Of a stretch of 64,000 bases of DNA, positions 32,842-40,590 are shown in pieces (within the stretch, counting starts at the first letter, position 1; each line of letters starts with the position of its first letter). Under the pieces are notes generated by a model, which was not told the origin of the DNA, made no database searches, and was given only the letters and a program-made list of their open reading frames with translations. The stretch covers positions 1 to 64,000 of the forward strand of contig CAMPEQ010000006.1 in the NCBI GenBank assembly GCA_946803585.1. The letters are read 5' to 3'. A program made the position numbers and the translations under genes. This DNA comes from an uncultured Actinomycetes bacterium. GTDB lineage: Bacteria; Actinomycetota; Actinomycetes; S36-B12; UBA10799.

Positions 32842-33462
32842 CTACGTTTCCTTGATAGCGATCAGGCCAACCGACCGACCAAATTGATCGAGCTTGGTTG
32901 CCGCTGCTTCTATGCAGTCGGCGAGCGTCTTTATCTTGATGACGTCACGGGCCTTAGCGTCGTCCAACATCTCGACCAGCAGATCGCGGTAGCGATCGTC
33001 CATCTCGTTCTCAACAACATTGATGTCGACTAGGAGTCGTTCGAGCTGCTGCGGCTTCTTGATCAGGCGCACGGTCTGATGTGACATCTCTGCCATTTCG
33101 TTGAGGCTCTTGGCGTTGGCGACTAGCTCGTCGGGCAGGGTGCCTAGTTTGAAGCGCGCCAGGAGTGCTCCGGCGTGATCAAGCTGATCAACAACATCGT
33201 CAAGGGCTTCGACCATCTGGTAGATGTCTTCACGGTCATACGGGGTGATGAACGACTCGCTCACTTTGCGGATGATTGCCAGGTAGCGCTCATCCGCGGC
33301 GGATTCGACCTCGTGCAGTCTCTCGGCCAGCTTCGCTCGCTCGCCTGGTGCGGCGGTAACCAGGTCGACGAATGCGCCAGTCGCTGCTGGCAGGCTGTCG
33401 ACGGCGTCGTGGAGAAGTGACTGGACTGTACTTTTTCGTTTCTTGGTTGTGTTCCGGGCCAT
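32842..33462 (-). CDS. DUF47 / PhoU-like Pit accessory protein
   Basis: This 206-aa all-helical protein of the DUF47 (PhoU-like) family is typically encoded next to Pit transporters, where it is thought to regulate them. Conserved acidic helix motifs (E/D-x3-D type, such as DREDIYQMVEALDDVVD) would bind metal clusters. The ATG at 33462 is preferred because AGGAGG precedes it; the ORF track adds 48 residues from the 5' leader. That leader contains mutually exclusive pairings that could hide or expose the ribosome site (separate entry). Confidence 0.92.
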   Translation of the reverse strand: MARNTTKKRKSTVQSLLHDAVDSLPAATGAFVDLVTAAPGERAKLAERLHEVESAADERYLAIIRKVSESFITPYDREDIYQMVEALDDVVDQLDHAGALLARFKLGTLPDELVANAKSLNEMAEMSHQTVRLIKKPQQLERLLVDINVVENEMDDRYRDLLVEMLDDAKARDVIKIKTLADCIEAAATKLDQFGRSVGLIAIKET

Positions 33463-33530
33463 CGCTTGCCTCCTGTCGGGAGGAGCCGAGTAGACGTCGA
33501 ATCTGCGCTCCGTGGCTCCTAAGTCGACTC
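33463..33530 (-). promoter_or_regulatory. Possible RNA switch in DUF47-pit leader
   Basis: In the mRNA sense, AGGAGCC (plus 33514-33520) can pair perfectly over 7 bp with GGCTCCT (33481-33487). The same GCTCCT can instead pair over 5-6 bases with the Shine-Dalgarno AGGAGG (33469-33474), six bases away. The first structure leaves the ribosome site free and the second hides it. This is seen in the sequence; regulation and any ligand are inference. Confidence 0.4.
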
Positions 33531-33655
33531 TTGCAGCGAGGTGGGAGGCCGCGCATTGGCCAGACCGGCAATCGTGGCCACAAGTGAGCAAACGCAAGAT
33601 GAACACTCAGGTCGATTCGGCAGAAATCGGACAAGAACGTGATTCCGGTTGATCG

Positions 33656-34558
33656 CTATCTCTTCGTGATGGCCTGGCGCCAGGCCGGGATGGCGATCTC
33701 CAATCGGCGCCGAATCGGAACACGGGCGCGCTTGGTGAAGACCTCGTAGTTGTTGTTCTCGACCTCGTCGACGATTCCGCAATACAGAATACGGGCAGTT
33801 TCGATACACGGCTGCGACTCCGGTGCCAGCATCCTGATTCCGGGCCGCGACTGTTCTTCTAGTAAACGAACGCGCTCAACCTGTGCAGCCAATGCCTCCC
33901 GTAGTTGCGGGGTCATTACCCGGGCCCGCACGTCGTCAGCAGTTACGCCGTACTCTGCTAGCTCGTCGAGGGGTAGGTAGATCCGGTTGCGCTCTAGGTC
34001 CTCGCCGACATCTCGAATGAAGTTCGCCAACTGAAATGCAACACCAAGGTCCTTGGCGTAGTCGTAGGCCGCGATATCGGTCGGCTCGAGAATTGGGACT
34101 ATCTGCAATCCGATTACGGCAGCTGACCCGTAGACGTAGGTCTCCAGCTCCGAGTAGGTGTCGTAATGATCGATGTGTAGATCCATCTGCATCGAATCAA
34201 TGAATGCTTCGAAGTACTCACGCTTAATATCCCAGCGCAGTGCTGTGTCGACCGTCGCAGCGCAGACGGGGTGTTCGGAGTGGCCGCGCCGCAGATCAGT
34301 GAAGAATCGCTCTGCAAGCTCTGAGAGCGCCGCTGAACGTTGTCCAACGGGGCGGTTATCTAAGGAGTCGACGATGTCGTCGGCGTAGCGGGCGAATCCA
34401 TAGAGCGCGTGGACATATGGACGCTTGCTGGGAGGTAGCAGAAGTGTGGCCAAGTAGTAGGTCTTGCCGTGGGCTGCGTTGATGCGCTTACAGCGTTGGT
34501 AGGAAGCTTGCAGGACCGGATTGTCGATCCCGACTGCGGTTAGTTGCCGTTTGCCCAC
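33656..34558 (-). CDS. crtB: Phytoene/squalene synthase family protein
   Basis: This 300-aa trans-isoprenyl synthase couples two prenyl diphosphates head to head. The first Asp-rich motif is in YGFARYADDIVDSLDN (near residue 58) and the second in NFIRDVGEDLERNRIYLP (near 188), the pattern of phytoene synthase CrtB. With crtYc/crtYd about 4 kb away, phytoene synthase is more likely than squalene synthase. A GTG start with GGAGAAG upstream is used. It stands divergent from the mannosyltransferase gene, 66 bases away. No desaturase gene (crtI) is in the window. Confidence 0.9.
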   Translation of the reverse strand: MGKRQLTAVGIDNPVLQASYQRCKRINAAHGKTYYLATLLLPPSKRPYVHALYGFARYADDIVDSLDNRPVGQRSAALSELAERFFTDLRRGHSEHPVCAATVDTALRWDIKREYFEAFIDSMQMDLHIDHYDTYSELETYVYGSAAVIGLQIVPILEPTDIAAYDYAKDLGVAFQLANFIRDVGEDLERNRIYLPLDELAEYGVTADDVRARVMTPQLREALAAQVERVRLLEEQSRPGIRMLAPESQPCIETARILYCGIVDEVENNNYEVFTKRARVPIRRRLEIAIPAWRQAITKR

Positions 34559-34611
34559 ATCTCATCTTCTCCCGACACGTCCTGCGGTTGGTCGCCGAGG
34601 TGTCCCGCGGG

Positions 34612-34617
34612 TACTCT
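34612..34617 (+). promoter_or_regulatory. -10 box TACTCT, leaderless mannosyltransferase start
   Basis: TACTCT lies 7 bases before the GTG at 34625. It decides the start of the mannosyltransferase gene against the longer ORF-track call, which overlaps the divergent crtB start. Confidence 0.5.
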
Positions 34618-34624
34618 CAGGCTC

Positions 34625-36241
34625 GTGTCAGCCGATATGTCAGGGCGAATACCGCCGGCTCGTCAGCCGGGCGAGGTTGACCCAGGTGACTCTTGGCTGG
34701 ATTTTGCGCTGCGATCAGTGATTCCGGGCCTGATCGCGACGATTCTGATCGCAATAGGTGCACTCGGCGTGGGCTGGCTGCCGTTAGAAACGACGCTGGT
34801 TGACTCCGCCGTCGTTGATGCGCTCCGCTCAACCACCCTCGGTGGTGTCATTTCCAAGGGCGCCGTAGTTGTCGGTGTCACCCTGCTCCTACAGTCCTGG
34901 CTGCTATTGGGATACGACGTACTCCATGGACGCGTTCGCGATATCCGCCGACTGTGGCTCGCGCTCGGGGCGTGGATCGCTCCGTTGATGCTGGCGCCGC
35001 CGCTATTTAGTCGTGACGTCTACTCCTACTTTGCCCAGGGCAAGCTCATGGTCGCCGGAATTGACCCGTACACAAACGGATCGTCTGCTGTTCCGGGGTG
35101 GTTCAACGACGGCGTTGATCCGATGTGGGCCGAGGCGCCAACTCCCTATGGCCAGTTCTGGCTGCTCTTGAGTCGAGGCGTCGTTCAGTTCACCGGTCCT
35201 CACCCATACAGCGGAGCGCTGACGATGCGCCTGCTCGCGGTTGCTGGCGTAGTCATGCTTGCCTGGGCTGTTCCGAAGATCGCCTTCCACTGCGGTATCT
35301 CGCCCTCCAAAGCGCTGTGGCTCGGTGTTCTTAATCCGCTGGTTCTCATGCACTTCGTGTCTGGCGCGCACAACGACGCGTTAATGGCCGGCCTCGTTGC
35401 GATGGCAATTGCTGTGTCGCTATCTCGGCTGCCAGTTCTTGGAGTTGTCCTTGCCACACTCGCCGGCAGCGTGAAACCCATCGGCCTCGTCGCGCTGCCT
35501 TTCATCGGTCTGATCTGGGCAGGTGCAACCGCGACGCGAACGCAGATTGTTGTCAAGTGGATCTGGACCGCAGCGATCTCGATGGTTATCTTGGCCGTCT
35601 TCGCCCTAATTACCAAGACGGGGCTGGGTTGGCTGAGCGCGTTGTCAACGCCAGGGGAAGTCCGCACCTGGTTGTCACCTCCAACCGCGGTCGGTATGGC
35701 AGTCGGCGGCTTCATGAATATCTTTGGTTTCGATGTCACTGATGCAACCGTTGGGATAGCCAGGGCGATCGGAACGCTCGCGACGCTGGTGATTCTCGCC
35801 TGGCTATGCCTGCGCCCAGGTGGACGAACCGCGGTCCGCGGAGCCGCACTGGCGTTCTTCGTCCTTGTAGCGCTTGGTCCGGTTCTTCAACCCTGGTACC
35901 TGTTGTGGAGTTTGCCGCTGTTCGCCGCGTCGGGCCTCAGCAGAATCGAAATGCGGATCGCCTTGGTCGGAACTGCTGGGTTCACTCTGTTTGGGCTAGT
36001 GACCTCGAGTGCGACGCAGGACTCCCTGTTCCAAGTGTCTGACCTGTTCGCTGCCTTGATCGTGGCTGCAGTGATCGTTGTTCTACTGACTGCGAGTCCG
36101 CGCGAGCGTCGGCTGTTACTCGGAGATCCGGCCGATGAGGGGCTGGTCCCCGAGGGCGCGCAGGCGCAAGCCCGAGCTGACGCGCTCGTGATGCGGGGGA
36201 GTTCCTCGCTGCCCTGGGGGCGCGCGTCGCCAGGGGAGTAG
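34625..36241 (+). CDS. MptA/MptB-like alpha-1,6-mannosyltransferase
   Basis: This 538-aa GT-C membrane enzyme has about 12-13 helices. The first periplasmic loop carries the family signature FSRDVYSYFAQGKLMVAGIDPYTNG, with the catalytic Asp of polyprenyl-phosphate-mannose-dependent alpha-1,6-mannosyltransferases. PTPYGQFWLLL and SGAHNDALMAGL are further conserved blocks. MptA and MptB extend the lipomannan backbone in mycobacteria and corynebacteria. In those genomes mptA lies near the PASTA kinase and prenyl synthase genes, as here, but A versus B cannot be assigned. The GTG at 34625 follows a TACTCT box. Confidence 0.85.
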   Translation: MSADMSGRIPPARQPGEVDPGDSWLDFALRSVIPGLIATILIAIGALGVGWLPLETTLVDSAVVDALRSTTLGGVISKGAVVVGVTLLLQSWLLLGYDVLHGRVRDIRRLWLALGAWIAPLMLAPPLFSRDVYSYFAQGKLMVAGIDPYTNGSSAVPGWFNDGVDPMWAEAPTPYGQFWLLLSRGVVQFTGPHPYSGALTMRLLAVAGVVMLAWAVPKIAFHCGISPSKALWLGVLNPLVLMHFVSGAHNDALMAGLVAMAIAVSLSRLPVLGVVLATLAGSVKPIGLVALPFIGLIWAGATATRTQIVVKWIWTAAISMVILAVFALITKTGLGWLSALSTPGEVRTWLSPPTAVGMAVGGFMNIFGFDVTDATVGIARAIGTLATLVILAWLCLRPGGRTAVRGAALAFFVLVALGPVLQPWYLLWSLPLFAASGLSRIEMRIALVGTAGFTLFGLVTSSATQDSLFQVSDLFAALIVAAVIVVLLTASPRERRLLLGDPADEGLVPEGAQAQARADALVMRGSSSLPWGRASPGE

Positions 36242-36309
36242 CTCGCAGAGTTGTCGTCGGCGGCTGGCAGGAGGCATTGCGCTAGGTTCAGCCACTAAGG
36301 TCGGCTTCT

Positions 36310-37407
36310 GTGACTGAAGAGGTGCCTGCCCCGGATAGTCCGGACGAGGCTGAGCTGATCGCTGAGGCGAAGGTGGGCCGCCCAAGTCGCAAGCGGTTGA
36401 TCATCACAATGGTTCTGGGCCTGATTGTCATGGTCGGGATCTTCTTCTTGATCCTGCCTGAGCTCGGGAACTATGGCGAGGCTTTTCAGCAGTTAGCCGC
36501 GATGCCGCTCTACTGGGTGGCCGCGATCGCAATAACTGGGTTGATCAATATCTTTGTCTATCCCTACACCGTGTTGGTCTCCGTTCCAGGGCTTAAGTAC
36601 TGGCACGGCTTCATCCAGCGGCAAGTGGGATTCCTCATCAGCTCAGGTGTTCCAGGAGGCGGCGCGTTCGCTGTTGCCGCTCAATACAAGATCCTCAACT
36701 TCTATAAGGTCTCGCCAGCGAGATCTGCTGCCGCGGTAAGTGCTGATGCGGTTTGGGTCTACCTGCTCACCCTTTCTATGCCGGCTATCGCAATTGGGCT
36801 GCTGTTCATCGAGGGCCGGAACACAGTTGGTTTCGCCACGATCGCTCTTGTTGGGGCAATCGCTGTCGTGATTTCAATCATTCTGATCGTGATTGTTATC
36901 CGCAATGAGTCTGGCGCGGTGAAAGTCGGGACCTTCGCCCACAGGATTATCGCTCCGATTGCCCGGCGTTTCCACAAGGAGCCGCCCAATACTGTTGAGG
37001 CACTCGTTACTTTCAGGGAACATGCTTACGACCTGGTGACGACTCGTTGGAAGGCGATCACGGTAGCCAATGCGGCCGCCCAACTCGCACCATTCCTCGT
37101 GCTCGTCACGTCCTTGGCAGCGCTAGGGGCATACCCGGGCTCGCTGACCCTGATCGAGATCTTCGCGGCTTACTCAGTCGCGCTGTTGCTTGTATCAATC
37201 CCGATCTCGCCCGGCGGGCTGGGCACGGTCGATCTCGCACTCGTCGCGATTCTCAAGGCTTTCGGGTGCGACCCAGAGATCGCCTTGGCCGCGGACCTCC
37301 TGTGGCGCTTGGTCTGGTTCCTGCCGCAGATCCTGACCGGAGTGGGATCGATGTTCGCGTTCTTCATTCAGCAGCGCAGGGCGAGTGCCAATTCGACGGA
37401 GAGCTAG
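36310..37407 (+). CDS. Flippase-like (LPG synthetase TM / UPF0104) protein
   Basis: This 365-aa protein has about 8 membrane helices in the pattern of the lysylphosphatidylglycerol-synthetase transmembrane region without the soluble transferase domain. The signatures are GGGAFAVAAQYKIL and SIPISPGGLGTVDLALV near residue 300. Relatives are proposed to flip or host lipids. The GTG start has AAGGTCGG upstream. It follows the mannosyltransferase by 68 bases on the same strand, so it may move a mannolipid or prenyl-phosphate sugar across the membrane (inference from context). A long hairpin follows. Confidence 0.83.
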   Translation: MTEEVPAPDSPDEAELIAEAKVGRPSRKRLIITMVLGLIVMVGIFFLILPELGNYGEAFQQLAAMPLYWVAAIAITGLINIFVYPYTVLVSVPGLKYWHGFIQRQVGFLISSGVPGGGAFAVAAQYKILNFYKVSPARSAAAVSADAVWVYLLTLSMPAIAIGLLFIEGRNTVGFATIALVGAIAVVISIILIVIVIRNESGAVKVGTFAHRIIAPIARRFHKEPPNTVEALVTFREHAYDLVTTRWKAITVANAAAQLAPFLVLVTSLAALGAYPGSLTLIEIFAAYSVALLLVSIPISPGGLGTVDLALVAILKAFGCDPEIALAADLLWRLVWFLPQILTGVGSMFAFFIQQRRASANSTES

Positions 37408-37426
37408 CTCGTGACTGCCCTACGAC

Positions 37427-37479
37427 ACAGATTGCGGGGGCTGAGAGCGAACGAGTCGCTCACAGCCCCCGAAATCTGT
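37427..37479. terminator. Long bidirectional terminator hairpin
   Basis: Outer arms ACAGATT / AATCTGT and inner arms GGGGGCTG-A-GAGCGA / TCGCTC-A-CAGCCCCC form a stem of about 21 bp with a 5-base loop. It lies between two convergent genes (the flippase-like gene and the CHAP gene), so it can end both transcripts. Confidence 0.8.
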
Positions 37480-37486
37480 CGGAGTT

Positions 37487-38119
37487 CTAGGTGTTCTTGT
37501 TCTTCTTGCTATGGATGAACCCACCGACGTGGCGTGGACCGTAGGCGCCGTAGGCCTTCTTCTTCTTCCACTTGTAGGTGTGACGACCGCTTGCTGTCGC
37601 GTTCTGCTCCATCGTCTTGATCTTATTCTTCTTGACCTTGTGGACGACTGCGACGTGCTGATACGAGCCACCGAGTTCGACGAGGACGTCACCGGGAACC
37701 GGCTTGTATCCTGAGCCGTTGCGGTGGAAGCGCAGTTTGCCGTACGAGCGATTGCTGCGCATGCCGTAGATATTCGTGAGCTGACCCCAGCCCTTCTTGG
37801 CGTACAGGCGAGAAGCGAGCTCGGTGCATTGGCGGCTGCGGTAGACGTTGACGCCCTTTCCACCCATCCACTTCTTTCCGCTCACGGTGACGCCGCCACC
37901 GCTGAAGTGGGACACACGGTTGGTTGGGGCAACCTCTGTGGCTGGGGTGGCAGAGCTGGCTGATTGGCCGGGTGCCGATTCCGCTGCCAGGGCTGAGCTC
38001 GTTGTCAGCATCGCTGGGGTAATAACTGCGGTTGCGGTGAGGACGGGAATCGTCACCGCAATTGCGGCTTTCCCGGTCCAGTTCGTCGGCGCTTTTCTTA
38101 CCTGCGTCTTTTGATTCAT
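37487..38119 (-). CDS. Secreted CHAP-domain protein
   Basis: This 210-aa protein is probably exported. A basic N-terminus (MNQKTQVRKA) and hydrophobic segment end at SSALAAES, a likely signal peptidase I site near residue 45. The C-terminal CHAP amidase/endopeptidase domain has its nucleophile Cys in SRQCTELASRLY and its His in GSYQHVAVVHKV, followed by EQN. The tail is rich in Lys/Tyr (KWKKKKAYGAYG), which may bind the anionic wall. It probably cleaves peptidoglycan during growth. I prefer the ATG at 38119; the ORF-track start is 22 codons upstream. Confidence 0.87.
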   Translation of the reverse strand: MNQKTQVRKAPTNWTGKAAIAVTIPVLTATAVITPAMLTTSSALAAESAPGQSASSATPATEVAPTNRVSHFSGGGVTVSGKKWMGGKGVNVYRSRQCTELASRLYAKKGWGQLTNIYGMRSNRSYGKLRFHRNGSGYKPVPGDVLVELGGSYQHVAVVHKVKKNKIKTMEQNATASGRHTYKWKKKKAYGAYGPRHVGGFIHSKKNKNT

Positions 38120-38340
38120 GTCTTCGACACTGCGGGATTTCGGGCGAGAATTACAGGACCTACGGAGCAATGCGGTACGGCTCACGCCACAATTCGGACA
38201 TTTCGGCAGGTAAGGAACAGGTAAATTGTGGCTGCCGTCACCCGCGTCGGTTGTTGACGATTGAAATGAGGAATTGTCACCCGATCGAGTGAGGGTGAGC
38301 AGAAGAGGAAACCTGATGCTATTAGGTCGATACTTCAGCT

Positions 38341-39258
38341 ATGTCGAGCGCTGCCATATTGGGAATAGTCCTTGTCTTGATCGCGGCTGCAATCGAGGCA
38401 CTGAGCAATGTCATCCAACACAAGGCGACTAATAGCGTCGACAAGGCCGAAGGCTCTGAAGCGTCCGCCGTCATGCGCACGCTGCGTAAGCCGTTATTCC
38501 TTTTGGGGTTCGGCCTCATGGTGCTCGGTTATGCATTCCACGTTGCTTCGCTCGGATTGGGCGAACTGGCAGTCATTCAGGTCATCTTCGTCACGCAACT
38601 GGTATTCGTCTTGCCGTTCGCGCGGATGGTCTCGAAGACTCCGATCAGCCGTCGCGATTGGTTGGGCGCGATCATCGTGACCGTTGGGATAGCCGCGTTT
38701 GTTACAGCAGCACGGCCCGAAGAAGGGGTCGATGTTGCACCCAACGCTAAGTGGGCGATTGCGATCGGCGCCGTGGCGCTGCTCTGTGCGCTGGCGATCT
38801 TCATCGGATACCGGTTGATCGGGGGTCCCAGGGCAGCAATGCTCGGGGTCTCCGGTGGTCTGATCAACGGACTTGTTGCACCGCTTACTGCGGGGACTAT
38901 CACCGTCGCCGGAACAGGGATGGGCGCGCTATTTGGGGGCTGGCTTCTCTGGGTGACCCTGCTTGCCGCGCTCCTGGGCGTCCTCTTCCCTCTCCTCGCG
39001 TTCAGGGCCGGACCAATCACGGCGTCTTTTCCCGCGGTCATGTCACTGAATCCGATCGTCGCGACCATCTTGGGTGTGTACCTATTCGGTCAATCTCTGC
39101 AAGGTGGTGTCGTCAACATTGTGGTCATGGTGGCATCCAGCGTGGTGATCTTTATCGGAATCGTGTGGCTGTCCCGATCAAAGGCCATCGCCGAGGCCTT
39201 CGAGGAAGCGACCGAGGGAAAGCCCGGCGGGGGTGCGGAAGCAGCGTCCCTGCTCTAG
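38341..39258 (+). CDS. DMT-superfamily (NIPA/EamA-like) membrane transporter
   Basis: This 305-aa protein has about nine or ten short hydrophobic helices in two EamA-like halves, beginning AAILGIVLVLIAAAIEALSNVIQHKATN. The layout resembles DMT carriers and the NIPA-type group. The substrate is unknown. The C-terminal tail (EEATEGKPGGGAEAASLL) is cytoplasmic. It is convergent with the sphingosine-1-phosphate-lyase-like gene and divergent from the CHAP gene across about 220 bases, in which I found no recognised riboswitch. Confidence 0.8.
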   Translation: MSSAAILGIVLVLIAAAIEALSNVIQHKATNSVDKAEGSEASAVMRTLRKPLFLLGFGLMVLGYAFHVASLGLGELAVIQVIFVTQLVFVLPFARMVSKTPISRRDWLGAIIVTVGIAAFVTAARPEEGVDVAPNAKWAIAIGAVALLCALAIFIGYRLIGGPRAAMLGVSGGLINGLVAPLTAGTITVAGTGMGALFGGWLLWVTLLAALLGVLFPLLAFRAGPITASFPAVMSLNPIVATILGVYLFGQSLQGGVVNIVVMVASSVVIFIGIVWLSRSKAIAEAFEEATEGKPGGGAEAASLL

Positions 39259-39285
39259 CTCAGTGTCGCTGCCAGGTTTCGCCGA

Positions 39286-40521
39286 CTAGTTGTAGCGCGC
39301 TTCGATGCCGCGTGATTCGCCGGCGTTCGCGACGGATGCTCGAAGGTCCAGCAGGAAGTCATCGGCGTACTTCTCGTGCAGCGGAGAGATCATCATGTGT
39401 AGGCCGTTGGGGTCAGTATTGCGATCCAGGTTCCACCCCTGGTCGTCCATCAGGTCACACACCGCGTAGATGTCGACCGCGGTCGAAGTGAAGGTCAGTA
39501 GGGGCCCGATGGGATCGCCCATGATGGATAGCTCGGGGATGCTCTCGATTCCTTCGCGGATCTTTTTTGTTGTTGCCAGAAGGGTCTTCATGATTTCTAG
39601 ATAGCCGTCCAAGCCCAAGTAGTTCATCACGGCCCAGGCTGCGGCGATGGGAGATGCCGGACGAGCGCCCGCGACAGTGGGCGTTCCGTAGATCCCAGAT
39701 GGCCACGAGTTGTAGAGGAAGTACTGCAGTCCAATCCATTCCGATTCCCGGTGAAGAATTACTGAAGCGCCTTTGGTTGCGTAGCCGTACTTGTGAACGT
39801 CGCAGGACATCTCAGTAACTCCCGGGACGCGGAAGTCATAGGGTGGGATGTCGTAGCCGAGTTGTTCCATGAACGGGAGCACGAAGGACCCAACGCAGGT
39901 GTCGCTGTGGAAGCCGATCCCTCGTTCGAGGGCGAGATTGGAGAGATCCTCGATCGGGTCCATGACCCCATGGGGGTAGCCATACGCCGATCCGGCCACT
40001 AGGACAGTCTGATCATCGATAGCGTCCGCCATCGCATCGACATCCGCGGTATAGCTTCCCGGAAGGATGGGTATCGGGCGGGCTTCGAGCTCGAGGTAGT
40101 GAGCCGCCTTCGCGAAGGCTGCATGGGCTGAAGTCGGGTACACGATATTGCCAGCTGCCGGCGCGATACCTCGGTCACGCCGGGATCGGTCGCGATTGAC
40201 CAGAACAGACATGAGGATTGACTCTGAGCCGCCGCTGGACATAGTTCCCCCGCCGCTGGGGGGCAGATTCACCAGGTCGCCAGTCATCTCGACGACGTCG
40301 GATTCCATCTGCTGGAGACTGGGGAAGCGAATTGGGTTCAGGGCGTTCTCGTAGAGATAGAGCTGATTAGCTTCCATCAATACGTCATCGACGTCATCGC
40401 GGCCAGTTGGATAGATCAAGCTAAACGTCTTGCCCTCGTCCCACTTGGCATCGTTGGCTTTGCGCTCGCGGATCTTGTTAAACAGTTCGTCGCGGTCTAG
40501 TCCGTTACTTGGTAGCGGCAT
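39286..40521 (-). CDS. Sphingosine-1-phosphate-lyase-like PLP enzyme
   Basis: This 411-aa fold-type I PLP enzyme strongly resembles sphingosine-1-phosphate lyase. The matching features are NPIRFPSLQQMESDVVEM, GTMSSGGSESILM, HSDTCVGSFVLPF (Asp207), CDVHKYGYATKGASV with the PLP-binding Lys244, and GTPTVAGARP. It has no N-terminal membrane helix. Glutamate and tyrosine decarboxylases are relatives but lack this combination. Sphingolipids are not expected in most actinobacteria, so the substrate may be another phosphorylated amino alcohol. GAGGA lies eight bases before the ATG. An SDR gene lies 69 bases upstream on the same strand. Confidence 0.85.
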   Translation of the reverse strand: MPLPSNGLDRDELFNKIRERKANDAKWDEGKTFSLIYPTGRDDVDDVLMEANQLYLYENALNPIRFPSLQQMESDVVEMTGDLVNLPPSGGGTMSSGGSESILMSVLVNRDRSRRDRGIAPAAGNIVYPTSAHAAFAKAAHYLELEARPIPILPGSYTADVDAMADAIDDQTVLVAGSAYGYPHGVMDPIEDLSNLALERGIGFHSDTCVGSFVLPFMEQLGYDIPPYDFRVPGVTEMSCDVHKYGYATKGASVILHRESEWIGLQYFLYNSWPSGIYGTPTVAGARPASPIAAAWAVMNYLGLDGYLEIMKTLLATTKKIREGIESIPELSIMGDPIGPLLTFTSTAVDIYAVCDLMDDQGWNLDRNTDPNGLHMMISPLHEKYADDFLLDLRASVANAGESRGIEARYN

Positions 40522-40590
40522 CTATGCGTCCTCACTCATGCGCGGATGGTCTTCATCCGCCTGCATCGAGGATAGTGCGCGCAGCGAAGA

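Noticed and set aside
38120-38340. c-di-AMP (ydaO-type) riboswitch before the CHAP gene
   Set aside because: Such riboswitches often precede actinobacterial wall hydrolases, but I could not find the conserved core sequences in this leader.
40542-40560. GCGGATG / CATCCGC hairpin between the SDR and lyase-like genes
   Set aside because: A 7-bp stem with no T-tract and a ribosome site close downstream; it could be a terminator or chance, so it is not listed as a feature.
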